Shown here one piece after another: positions 54,255-61,895 of a DNA stretch of 64,000 nucleotides. The DNA lies in contig JAZKHT010000005.1 in NCBI GenBank assembly GCA_040385245.1, positions 1 to 64,000 of the forward strand, read 5' to 3'. The DNA is from JAZKHT01 sp040385245. Its GTDB lineage: Bacteria > Pseudomonadota > Alphaproteobacteria > Rhodobacterales > Rhodobacteraceae. Position 1 is the stretch's first letter, and every line of letters begins with the position of its first letter. The translations under genes were made by a program, and so were the position numbers. The notes beneath the pieces are model-generated. The model saw nothing but the letters and a program-made list of their open reading frames with translations. It had not been told where the DNA came from and made no database searches.

Positions 54255-55061
54255 CTATGCCTTGACTTCATCCGCCCAGACGGTGAACCCGGTCAGGATA
54301 TGCGGCCCGAACGAGTTGATCAGCGGCACGTCCGCTGCATCCCGCCCCCGCGCCACGACGATGCGCCCGACACGCGGCACGTTGTTGCGGGCGTCGAACG
54401 TCCACCAGCGGCCGCCCAGAAACACCTCCATCCAAGCGGCGAAATCCATCGGCCCGGTGACGGGCACCCCGATGTCGCCCAGATAGCCGTTGACGTAGCG
54501 CGCGGGGATGTTCATCGCGCGGGTAAAGGTGATCGCCAGATGCGCAAAGTCGCGGCAGACGCCCGTGCGCGCGTGAAAGCCGTCAAAGGCCGACCGGGTG
54601 GAACTGGCCTGCATGTAATCGAACCGGATGTGGTTGTGCACAAAGTCGCAGATCGCCTGCACCCGCGCCCACCCCTGCGGTGTGCTGCCGAACAGATCCC
54701 ACGCGGTTTGTGACAGCCTGTCCGTTTCGCAATAGCGGCTGCCCATCAGGTACACGAGCGTGTCATCTGGCAGGGCCGCGATCGGCACTTCGCCTGCGTC
54801 GTGCTGCACCGGATCGGGCTTGCCGCTGTCGCGCAGCGTGCCGTCAGAGGTAAAGGTAAAGCTGCCCGAAGGTGCCACGAACCGGCGGCACAGATTGCCG
54901 AACAGATCATAGTAACTGTGCATCGGCACCTGCGGCGAGGTGGTCACAACCTCGGGGAACACCAGATCGCCCGACCGTTCGACATGCGGCGCGACGAGGC
55001 AGACCATCGGGGTCGGCTGATCGCAGGAGACGGTGATTTCGTGGCCATAACGTATCAGCAT
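54255..55061 (-). CDS. Transglutaminase-family protein (third copy)
   Basis: A 268-residue protein with the N-terminal beta-domain (about residues 1-80) and a papain-fold core. The nucleophile C169 (RTGVCRDFAH) and acidic residue D223 (WWTFDARNN) are present. The usual catalytic histidine before AW is A208 in MDFAAWMEVF, so it departs from the canonical triad at one position. I recall that related proteins with Ser or Ala there exist, so it may be a subfamily trait. The product could be an inactive or altered enzyme. It lies divergently from a small secreted protein gene; 336 bases separate the two. Confidence 0.85.
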   Translation of the reverse strand: MLIRYGHEITVSCDQPTPMVCLVAPHVERSGDLVFPEVVTTSPQVPMHSYYDLFGNLCRRFVAPSGSFTFTSDGTLRDSGKPDPVQHDAGEVPIAALPDDTLVYLMGSRYCETDRLSQTAWDLFGSTPQGWARVQAICDFVHNHIRFDYMQASSTRSAFDGFHARTGVCRDFAHLAITFTRAMNIPARYVNGYLGDIGVPVTGPMDFAAWMEVFLGGRWWTFDARNNVPRVGRIVVARGRDAADVPLINSFGPHILTGFTVWADEVKA

Positions 55062-55397
55062 TCAGGGTCCTTCGGGGGTAATGCGCGCACAAGGCGCGGG
55101 CGCGTTGCAACGGAAAGGCCCGCCATGTGGAAAGGTTCCTGCATATCCCCCAGCACTGGCAGCAAATGCCGTGCCACGCCACTCTGACCTGCAAAAGCGT
55201 GGCTTCTGGCCGACGAAAAAGACTCAATGCCGTAATTTCAGGCATCCGCGCGTGGCGTTGGCCCACATCATAACATCGTGAACCCCGGCCGGGCATGGCC
55301 TTCCGATCAGATCGGCGGGGATCAATTACCTCCGTTTTGCGCTATGATGGGTCCGGTCCGGCTCATCGGACCGGATCAGCAAAATCGGGAGGAAGAC
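55062..55397. other. Divergent spacer with hairpin upstream of the 82-residue protein
   Basis: No supported gene is seen in these 336 bases. They contain the promoter area of both flanking genes. A perfect hairpin TCCGGTCCG-GCTCAT-CGGACCGGA (55352-55375) ends 22 bases before the start of the small secreted protein gene and would lie in its leader RNA. Confidence 0.5.
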
Positions 55398-55646
55398 ATG
55401 TTTCGCACGACACTGCTTGCCGCCGCCTTTGCCTTTGCCGCGACGTCCAGTCTGGCCAGCCATTGCCCACAGGATGCCGCAGCCATCGACCATGCGCTGA
55501 CGGTAACCACTTTGGACGACGCGGCAAAAGCCGAAATTCAGACCCTGCGCGACGAAGGCATGGCCCTGCACGAAGCAGGCAACCACGCCGAATCCGAGGC
55601 GATGCTGGCCGACGCGATGCGCCGTCTGCTGTTGGCCGCCGAATAG
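55398..55646 (+). CDS. Small secreted protein of unknown function
   Basis: An 82-residue protein with a signal peptide (residues 1 to about 21, LLAAAFAFAATSSLASHCPQ) and a mature part of about 60 residues, mostly helical, with a single cysteine. The ATG at 55398 has a GGGAGGAAG ribosome site. The mature region is acidic and alanine-rich (AESEAMLADAMRRLLLAAE). I do not recognise it. It is followed by a strong terminator, so it is expressed on its own. Confidence 0.72.
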   Translation: MFRTTLLAAAFAFAATSSLASHCPQDAAAIDHALTVTTLDDAAKAEIQTLRDEGMALHEAGNHAESEAMLADAMRRLLLAAE

Positions 55647-55658
55647 CCGGACCAAACG

Positions 55659-55701
55659 GGAAGCCCCGCAAGCAGGGCTTGCGGGGCTTCCTTTCCTTTT
55701 T
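55659..55701 (+). terminator. Strong Rho-independent terminator
   Basis: GGAAGCCCCGCAAGC and GCTTGCGGGGCTTCC form a perfect 15-pair stem with a 3-base loop, followed by TTTCCTTTTT. It terminates the small secreted protein gene and can also block transcription of the leftward low-complexity gene. Confidence 0.95.
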
Positions 55702-55710
55702 AACCGCGCG

Positions 55711-55866
55711 TCAGCGCTTGTCCTTGCCGCCCGACGACTTTGCAGCCCCCGAGGACGACGATTTGCCGCCCTGCGATTTGCTGCCCGAACCGCCGTCCTT
55801 GGACGACGCGGTATTGGCACTGCCGCCCTTTGACTTGTCCTTGTCCTTGTCCTTGTCGTTTGCCAT
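55711..55866 (-). CDS. 51-residue low-complexity protein (Lys/Asp/Ser/Gly)
   Basis: A very hydrophilic protein made almost entirely of K, D, S and G (ANDKDKDKDKSKGGS, then SSKDGGSGSKSQGG and SGGKDKR). The GGGAGGG ribosome site is properly spaced from the ATG at 55866; an ATG at 55872 is too close to it. Repeated TTGTCC in the DNA encodes the DK repeats. It looks intrinsically disordered. No family is recognised, and function is unknown. Coding status rests on the ribosome site and clear start and stop. Confidence 0.55.
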   Translation of the reverse strand: MANDKDKDKDKSKGGSANTASSKDGGSGSKSQGGKSSSSGAAKSSGGKDKR

Positions 55867-56053
55867 CGTCATGCCCTCCCAACTGTGTTGCCGATAGCGA
55901 TTCAATGGGGTGGCCTGCGCTTTGTTCCGGGCCTTGATCGCGGTTCTTAAACTGGGACAGTGTCGCGCCCGACTGGCCTGCGACGGGACCGGAAACCGCG
56001 GTGTTCCCCACGCACGCCTTCGCGCTAGATTGCCGGGGAACAAGGATGCGCGC

Positions 56054-56710
56054 ATGTTGTTGACCCTGCGATCTGTGACCAAGACTTATCCCACCAGCGA
56101 AGGCCCGCTGAAGGTGCTGGACGGCGTGGGCCTGACGCTGGAACCCGGCCAAACCCTTGCGCTGACGGGCGAATCCGGGTCGGGGAAAAGCACGCTGCTG
56201 CATCTGGCGGCGGGGCTGGACACGGCGGATGCGGGGTCGGTGGCCGTGGCCGGGCAGGACGTGGCGCAGGCCTCTGATGCGGTGCGCGCCCGGTTGCGAC
56301 GCGGGACGGTCGGCCTTGTGTTTCAGCAGTTCAACCTGATCCCGTCGCTGGATGTCGCGGCGAACCTGTCGTTTCAGGCCCGCCTTGCCGGGCGGCACGA
56401 TCCGGCGTGGACACAGGAATTGGCCGACGCACTGGGGCTGTCCGCCTTGCTGACGCGCTATCCCGAACAGTTGTCCGGCGGCCAGCAACAGCGTGTCGCC
56501 ATCGGGCGCACGCTGGCACCCAAGCCCCGTCTGGTGCTGGCCGATGAACCTACCGGAAACCTGGACGAGGCGACGGGCGATGCGGTGCTGGCGCTGATGC
56601 TGCGGTTGGTCGCGCAGACGGGGGCGGGGTTGCTGATGGTCACCCATTCACCGCGTCTGGCCGACAGGCTGGACGCGCGCGTTCACCTGACCGCCGGTCG
56701 CATCGCATGA
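56054..56710 (+). CDS. LolD/AttE-like ABC transporter ATPase
   Basis: A 218-residue ATPase of the MacB/LolD type. The P-loop is TGESGSGKSTLLHLAAGLDT, the signature LSGGQQQRVAIGRTL and the Walker B LVLADEPTGNLDE. The ATG at 56054 gives the family N-terminus; a longer frame from 55910 is not family-like. It overlaps the permease start (ATGA). With the FtsX-like permease and the secreted CrtC-like protein it forms an AttEFGH-type system that likely moves a lipid or hydrophobic compound across the envelope. Confidence 0.9.
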   Translation: MLLTLRSVTKTYPTSEGPLKVLDGVGLTLEPGQTLALTGESGSGKSTLLHLAAGLDTADAGSVAVAGQDVAQASDAVRARLRRGTVGLVFQQFNLIPSLDVAANLSFQARLAGRHDPAWTQELADALGLSALLTRYPEQLSGGQQQRVAIGRTLAPKPRLVLADEPTGNLDEATGDAVLALMLRLVAQTGAGLLMVTHSPRLADRLDARVHLTAGRIA

Positions 56711-59049
56711 CCGGGCTTCTGGCGCTGCTGTCGCATTGGCGCAGGCATCCGGTGCAGCTTGCCATGCTGCTGCTGGGGCTGTCGCTGGCCACCGCCCTGT
56801 GGTCCGGGGTGCAGGCCATCAACGCCGAGGCGCGGGCCAGCTATGACCGCGCCGCCAACGCACTGGGTCAGGACCGGCTGGACCGGCTGGTTCGCCGCGA
56901 CGGGGCACCGATTCCGATTGCGACCTATGCCGAACTGCGCCGCGCGGGGTGGCAGGCGTCGCCCGTGATCGAAGGCACGTATTCCGGGTTGCGACTGATC
57001 GGCATCGACCCGGTGACCCTGCCCGAACAGGGCCGCCCGGTCGATGTGGGCAATCTTGGCGATGTGATCGGCACCGACACGGTCTTTGCCGCCGAAGGCA
57101 CGGCAGTGCCCGATGGTCTGACCCTGCAACCCGCAGACCTGCCGACGGGGATCGCCGTCACCGATATCGCCGTGGCACAGCGTTTGCGGGGGGGGGCAGG
57201 GATTTCGCACCTTGTCCTTGATCCCGACGCCGCGCGCCCTGCCCTGCCCGACACGCTGGTGGTGCAGACAGCCCAAAACGGCACAGATATTGCCCGTCTG
57301 ACCGACAGCTTTCACCTGAACCTGACAGCCTTTGGCCTGCTGGCTTTTGCGGTGGGGCTGTTCATCGTTCATTCGGCCATCGGGCTTGCCTTTGAACAAC
57401 GCCGCGCGGTGTTTCGCACCCTGCGCGCGCTTGGCCTGTCGGCGCGGGCGCTGACGGGGGTGTTGCTGGCCGAACTGCTGGCGCTGGCGATCATCGGCGG
57501 GCTGGCGGGAACGGCGATGGGATATGGCGTTGCCGCCGCCCTGCTGCCCGATGTCGCAGCCACCTTGCGCGGTCTTTACGGGGCCGAGGTTCCGGGCACC
57601 CTCGCCTTTCGCCCCGGCTGGTGGGCGGCAGGGATGGGCATTGCGGTTGCAGGCACACTGGTCGCGGCAGGGCAAAGCCTGTGGCGAGTCTGGACGATGC
57701 CGCTGCTGGCCCCGGCACAGCCAAGGGCCTGGGCGCGCGCCTCGGCCCGCAGTTTGCGCTGGCAGGCGGGCTTGGGTGTTGCGCTGATGATGGCGACGGT
57801 GATTCTTGGCCTTGGCGGCACCGGACTGTTTGCCGGGTTCGCCATGCTGGCCAGCCTGTTGATGGGCGCGGCCCTTCTGCTGCCGGTGCTGCTGACGGCC
57901 ATCACGGCCTTTGCGCAGGGCCGTGCAGCGGGCGTTCTGCCGCAGTGGTTCTGGGCCGACACCCGTCAGCAATTGCCCGGCCTGTCGCTGGCACTGATGG
58001 CGCTGCTGTTGGCGCTGGCGGCGAATGTCGGGGTCGGAACCATGGTCGCCAGCTTTCGGCTGACTTTTACAGGCTGGCTGGATCAGCGTCTTGCATCCGA
58101 GCTGTATCTGACCGCGCAGGACGAGGCCCAAGCCGCCCGCATCGTTATGTGGCTGGCCCCGCGCACCGACGCCGTTCTGCCGATCTGGCAGGCCGACACC
58201 CCGTTGCTGGGCCAAAGGGCCGAAGTTTATGGCGTCGCTGACCATCCGACCTATCGCGACAACTGGCCGATGATCGACGCGCTTCCCGGCGTATGGGACG
58301 CCGTTGCCGCAGGTCAGGGCGTGCTGGCGAACGAACAGCTTTACCGCCGCGCGGGGTTGCGGCTTGGCGATACGGTCACTCTGCCCGGCGGCGCGCTGCC
58401 GATCGTTGGGGTCTATTCCGACTACGGCAACCCCAACCCGCAGGTGTTGATCTCGACGGACCAACTGATCGTGCGTTTTCCAGACGTGCCACGCCTGCGC
58501 TATGGCCTGCGCGTGACCCCGGACAAGGCGGCAAAGCTTGCCGCCGACCTGCGGGCGACGTTCGATCTGCCCGTCGATGCGGTGGTTGACAACGCCAGCA
58601 TCAAGGCCCTGTCGCTGCGCATCTTTGAACGCACCTTTGCGGTGACGGCAGCGCTGAATGTGCTGACGCTGGGGGTGGCGGGCTTGGCGATGTTCGCCAG
58701 TTTGCTGACGCTGTCGGGGATGCGCCTGCCGCAACTGGCCCCGGTCTGGGCGATGGGCCTGACCCGCCGCCAGCTTGCTGGGCTGGAGTTTGCGCGCACC
58801 CTGCTGCTGGCCGCGCTGACCATGCTGGCGGCGCTGCCGCTGGGCCTTGGCCTTGCCTGGGTCTTGCTGGCGGTGGTCAATGTCGCAGCCTTCGGCTGGC
58901 GCCTGCCGATGCACGTCTTTCCAGGCGACTGGCTGCATCTGGCAGGGCTGTCGCTGTTGGCCGCCGCAATGGCCGCGGTGATCCCGGTGCGCCGCCTTGC
59001 CCGCATGGCCCCCACCGATCTGTTGCGGGTGTTCGCCCATGAACGCTAA
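56707..59049 (+). CDS. FtsX-like ABC permease (fused double unit)
   Basis: A 780-residue permease with two FtsX-type repeats. The first span lies at about residues 16-36, a large periplasmic domain follows, then spans at about 200-310. The second set is at about 350-410 (LMMATVILGLGGTGLFAGFA), followed by another periplasmic region and spans near the end. Single-polypeptide versions replace the separate AttF and AttG permeases. Residues before the end (PVRRLARMAPTDLLRVFAHE) match this family. The reading frame overlaps the AttH-like gene by 11 bases. The substrate is unknown. Confidence 0.88.
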   Translation: MTGLLALLSHWRRHPVQLAMLLLGLSLATALWSGVQAINAEARASYDRAANALGQDRLDRLVRRDGAPIPIATYAELRRAGWQASPVIEGTYSGLRLIGIDPVTLPEQGRPVDVGNLGDVIGTDTVFAAEGTAVPDGLTLQPADLPTGIAVTDIAVAQRLRGGAGISHLVLDPDAARPALPDTLVVQTAQNGTDIARLTDSFHLNLTAFGLLAFAVGLFIVHSAIGLAFEQRRAVFRTLRALGLSARALTGVLLAELLALAIIGGLAGTAMGYGVAAALLPDVAATLRGLYGAEVPGTLAFRPGWWAAGMGIAVAGTLVAAGQSLWRVWTMPLLAPAQPRAWARASARSLRWQAGLGVALMMATVILGLGGTGLFAGFAMLASLLMGAALLLPVLLTAITAFAQGRAAGVLPQWFWADTRQQLPGLSLALMALLLALAANVGVGTMVASFRLTFTGWLDQRLASELYLTAQDEAQAARIVMWLAPRTDAVLPIWQADTPLLGQRAEVYGVADHPTYRDNWPMIDALPGVWDAVAAGQGVLANEQLYRRAGLRLGDTVTLPGGALPIVGVYSDYGNPNPQVLISTDQLIVRFPDVPRLRYGLRVTPDKAAKLAADLRATFDLPVDAVVDNASIKALSLRIFERTFAVTAALNVLTLGVAGLAMFASLLTLSGMRLPQLAPVWAMGLTRRQLAGLEFARTLLLAALTMLAALPLGLGLAWVLLAVVNVAAFGWRLPMHVFPGDWLHLAGLSLLAAAMAAVIPVRRLARMAPTDLLRVFAHER

Positions 59050-60091
59050 GGCCCTTCTGATCGCCCTTTTGTGCGCGACCCCTGCCCTGCCCCAAGGCTT
59101 TGCCGGATTGGGTGAGGCGACGGCGGGCTTTGCCCTGCCCGAACCGGGCCGACCCTTTGACTTTCCGGCCGACCATGGCGCGCATCCCGAGTACCGGATC
59201 GAATGGTGGTATCTGACCGCCACCCTGACCGGGCCGGATGGGACCGACTATGGCGCGCAATGGACGCTGTTTCGCACCGCCCTTGCCCCCGGCGGCGGAA
59301 CGGGCTGGTCCGATCCGAACCTGTGGATGGGTCATGCCGCAGTCACATCTGCGGACAGCCACCGCTTTGCCCAACGTCTTGGCCGGGGCGGTGTGGGACA
59401 GGCGGGCGTGACAGCACAGCCCTTTGCCGCCTGGATCGACGACTGGCACATGATCAGTCGTGCTAGCCCCGGTGCCGACGCCCTGTCAGCACTTGATCTG
59501 CAAGCCGCTGGCCCCGATTTCGCCTATGCGCTGGCATTGGATGCCACCGGCCCATTGGTTGCACAGGGCGACAACGGCTATTCGGTCAAATCCGCCAGTG
59601 GTCAGGCCAGCCATTACTATTCGCAACCCTTCTACGCCGTCACGGGCCAGATCACGCTGGACGGCCGCAATATTCCCGTGACAGGTCAGGCGTGGCTGGA
59701 CCGCGAATGGTCAAGCCAACCGCTGGCACCTGATCAGACCGGGTGGGACTGGTTTTCCCTGATGTTTGATGACGGGGCGCGGATGATGGGATTCCGGCTG
59801 CGCGATGCGGGGGCCGGCTACACCTCGGCCACATGGATCGATGCAGACGGCACGGCGACGCCGATGCCCCCTGGCGCGCTGACGGTGACACCGCTGGACA
59901 CCACCCCCGTGGCCGGGCGCGACATCCCCACCGAATGGCGCGTGCAACTGCCCGGCAAATCGCTGGACGTGACCGTTACCGCGCTGAACCCGCAGGCCTA
60001 TATGCAAACACTTGTCCCCTATTGGGAAGGGCCGATTCACATCACCGGATCGCACACAGGGCGCGGATATCTTGAGATGACCGGGTATTAG
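59039..60091 (+). CDS. AttH/CrtC-like secreted lipocalin-type protein
   Basis: A 350-residue protein with a signal peptide (about residues 1-19, LLIALLCATPALPQ). The two-lobed lipocalin-like fold shared with hydroxyneurosporene synthase CrtC follows: HPEYRIEWWYLTATLTGPDG, TGQAWLDREWSSQPL, WDWFSLMFDDGARMMGF. AttH proteins pair with AttE/F/G ABC components and are called predicted secreted hydrolases. The ATG at 59039 overlaps the permease end. It ends convergently, overlapping the SH3 gene by 4 bases. The activity and ligand are not known. Confidence 0.87.
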   Translation: MNAKALLIALLCATPALPQGFAGLGEATAGFALPEPGRPFDFPADHGAHPEYRIEWWYLTATLTGPDGTDYGAQWTLFRTALAPGGGTGWSDPNLWMGHAAVTSADSHRFAQRLGRGGVGQAGVTAQPFAAWIDDWHMISRASPGADALSALDLQAAGPDFAYALALDATGPLVAQGDNGYSVKSASGQASHYYSQPFYAVTGQITLDGRNIPVTGQAWLDREWSSQPLAPDQTGWDWFSLMFDDGARMMGFRLRDAGAGYTSATWIDADGTATPMPPGALTVTPLDTTPVAGRDIPTEWRVQLPGKSLDVTVTALNPQAYMQTLVPYWEGPIHITGSHTGRGYLEMTGY

Positions 60092-60705
60092 GGCGCAAGC
60101 GAACAGCACCCGGTCAGCACCGCCCCATCCCGCACCACGGTGACATCCAGACCAAAGACCATATCCGACATTCCATCCGAACAGGCCAAAGGCACGATCA
60201 CCGCCGTCAGTCCAGACCCCGTCACCACGCGGCGCGGTTCGCGGAAGACGCCACGCGACAGGACCCGCGCGGCTATCGCCTTGTCCGGGCGGTCCGGGGT
60301 GGAAAAGACGATGCCCTTGCGCGCGGGGACAAAGGACCAGAACGGCTCTGTCCCGAAACAGCGCAGGGTGCGGGGCAAGGCACCATCGTTCCAGACATCT
60401 GTGCGGTAGGCCAGAAACCGCATCGAGACCCAACCGCTTTGCCCCGCCAGATTGACCCGGCCCCAACGCCCTGTGGTGTCGTGGGCGACCACCTCGATCC
60501 GCTTGGCATCGCGTGGCAGCGTGCCGATGATGGCCGCCCCTGCGCGCGGCTGTGCACGAACGTTCAGCACATCGTTGCGCGCAACGCCCGTGACGTCAAA
60601 CAAGGTGGGAAGTGTGTATTCCTGCGTCGCCTGCGCGGGCAGCACCAGCACCACCAAGGCGATCAGGGCGCCACCCAGACGCATCGCAAATCCCGCAAAC
60701 CGCAT
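60088..60705 (-). CDS. SH3-domain secreted protein (COG3650-like C-terminus)
   Basis: A 205-residue protein with a signal peptide (LVVLVLPAQATQ, cleaved near residue 27). An SH3-like beta-barrel comes at about residues 30-95 (NVLNVRAQPRAG, RWGRVNLAGQSGWVSMRFLA, read with DVLNVRAQ). A C-terminal domain has CFGTEPFWSF...CSDGMSDMVFG...CC. Bacterial SH3 domains bind cell-wall peptides, and the C-terminal domain resembles the COG3650 membrane-associated family. The ATG at 60705 is chosen over an upstream GTG/TTG-type start. The function is unknown. Confidence 0.82.
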   Translation of the reverse strand: MRFAGFAMRLGGALIALVVLVLPAQATQEYTLPTLFDVTGVARNDVLNVRAQPRAGAAIIGTLPRDAKRIEVVAHDTTGRWGRVNLAGQSGWVSMRFLAYRTDVWNDGALPRTLRCFGTEPFWSFVPARKGIVFSTPDRPDKAIAARVLSRGVFREPRRVVTGSGLTAVIVPLACSDGMSDMVFGLDVTVVRDGAVLTGCCSLAP

Positions 60706-60786
60706 GACCGCCCCCTTATGCCGCCCGAATGACTGGGCCAAGAATAGACCGCCAAGACCCACCCGGCAACGATGCCGCCTCACGGA

Positions 60787-61566
60787 TCAGGTCAATTGCG
60801 AAAATCCGCCCGGTTTGAAGCGGACCTTCGCCTCGGGTCCGCGGGGGTCAAGGTCGAAAAGCGCGGGGCGGGCTGCTAAGTAACTCCGCCAATTGCGTTC
60901 GGGCTGCTTGCTGATCAAAACGCCGTGCTGGGCGTGTATGATCCGCGAAAGGTCGACAATCCGCATACCCTGCCCATTCTTGCTGTTCACGGCAATCACA
61001 TCGCGGATGCTCCGGTCAAGTGCTGGCCCCTGCAACATCGTCGGCACGCTTGCCTTTGGGACTTTCACCGCTGGCACGGGCACTGCGGGGACAGCCACGG
61101 TGGGCACGGTCAGCTTCGCAGGCAACGCGGCCACCGGCGTCGGGCATTTTTCCGCCACCACCTGCAACTGCGGCTCTAGCTGCTGGAACTCGGCGCAGCC
61201 GGCGCGCAGCAAAGGGGGTGCCTTGCCCTCGCCAATCCCGATCACGGTCAGGCCCTTTTCCCGCAGGCGCAACACAAGGTGCAGGAAATCCTTGTCCGAA
61301 CTTGCGATGACGACTGTCGAAAATTCACCCGACAGCGCCAGTTCCATCGCATCGACGACCAGCAGGATGTCGGTCGCGTTCTTTCCCGTTCCCGAATGCA
61401 ACAACCGATAGCCCGGCGCATCGTGCCAGCGCACCATCGACGCCGCATTGCCATAGACACGCAGAACATCCACCTGCCCATGGCGTTCTGCCCGGACCCG
61501 GATTGTGTCAGCGTGGTCTGCGCTGATATTTTCGCCATCCACAAAGACCGCGACGCGCCCTGTCAT
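60787..61566 (-). CDS. NYN-domain protein with V-P-rich linker and C-terminal OST-HTH-like domain
   Basis: A 259-residue protein. Residues 1-130 are a NYN/PIN-like nuclease fold, with acidic residues in VAVFVDGENIS, TDILLVVDAMEL and VIASSDKDFLHLV. The linker at about 145-180 is a repetitive valine-proline stretch (VPTVAVPAVPVPAVKVP). The C-terminal 70 residues (RDVIAVNSKNGQGMRIVDLS, NWRSYLAARPALFDL) resemble an OST-HTH/LOTUS RNA-binding domain. Relatives are putative RNases in RNA quality control or defence. It lies next to the attachment site of the right-hand element and is the last backbone gene. Confidence 0.85.
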   Translation of the reverse strand: MTGRVAVFVDGENISADHADTIRVRAERHGQVDVLRVYGNAASMVRWHDAPGYRLLHSGTGKNATDILLVVDAMELALSGEFSTVVIASSDKDFLHLVLRLREKGLTVIGIGEGKAPPLLRAGCAEFQQLEPQLQVVAEKCPTPVAALPAKLTVPTVAVPAVPVPAVKVPKASVPTMLQGPALDRSIRDVIAVNSKNGQGMRIVDLSRIIHAQHGVLISKQPERNWRSYLAARPALFDLDPRGPEAKVRFKPGGFSQLT

Positions 61567-61698
61567 GGAACCCCCTGCACCACCTGATCAAAATCATGCG
61601 CGGTCTGGAATAGGTCCGCAAGAACCGGCGACCGCGTGCGGATACTGGCACTTCGAACGCGGTGCTGTCTTGGCAGGAATGGGGCGAAATGGGGAAAA

Positions 61699-61748
61699 TG
61701 GTACAGCTTGCCCGGCTCGAACGGGCGACCCCCAGATCCACAATCTGG
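61699..61748 (-). other. 3' fragment of tRNA-His(GTG): element attachment site
   Basis: The reverse strand gives anticodon stem-loop CCAGA-TTGTGGA-TCTGG (anticodon GTG), variable GGGTC, T-arm GCCCG-TTCGAGC-CGGGC, acceptor AAGCTGT, A73 and CCA. A73 is the alphaproteobacterial form of tRNA-His. The 5' half is not canonical: no D-arm with GG is present and the spacing is too long. This is the expected displaced 3' end of a tRNA left by site-specific integration. A short GCAGCTT (61764-61770 region) can still pair with the acceptor strand, so a degenerate tRNA pseudogene is the alternative. Confidence 0.7.
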
Positions 61749-61861
61749 AGGTGGCATGTTTCATGAGCTTTCGCCAAGCTGCGTGAACTTGCGTTAGTAG
61801 CCGAAAAACAATGAATTTTACTCTGTCCCATCTGCGTGAAGTTTCGTATGGTTTCACCTAT

Positions 61862-61883
61862 GGTGGTAGCCAGGTGGTAGCCA
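61862..61883 (+). repeat. 11-base tandem repeat before the integrase
   Basis: GGTGGTAGCCA occurs twice in direct succession (61862-61872 and 61873-61883), ending at the integrase ribosome site AGAGGAAG. Direct repeats near an att site are often integrase arm-binding sites; here that is inferred. Confidence 0.5.
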
Positions 61884-61895
61884 GAGGAAGTACAG

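Larger units (their letters stand above)
61567..61895. other. Spacer holding the tRNA-His fragment and integrase promoter
   Basis: Between the NYN start and the integrase start there is no supported gene. The section 61699-61748 is the tRNA fragment. The part to its right carries a hairpin AGCTTTCGCCAAGCT and the 11-base tandem repeat just before the integrase, typical of recombinase arm-site or promoter regions. Confidence 0.6.

Noticed and set aside
56683..59223. Reverse-strand open frame of 846 codons opposite the FtsX-like permease
   Set aside because: Composition is arginine/glutamine-rich with no domain, and the forward frame has clear permease features and coupling to its neighbours.
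61699..61790. Complete functional tRNA-His
   Set aside because: The D-arm is missing and the distance from a possible 5' acceptor GCAGCTT to the anticodon stem is too long; a 3' fragment fits better.
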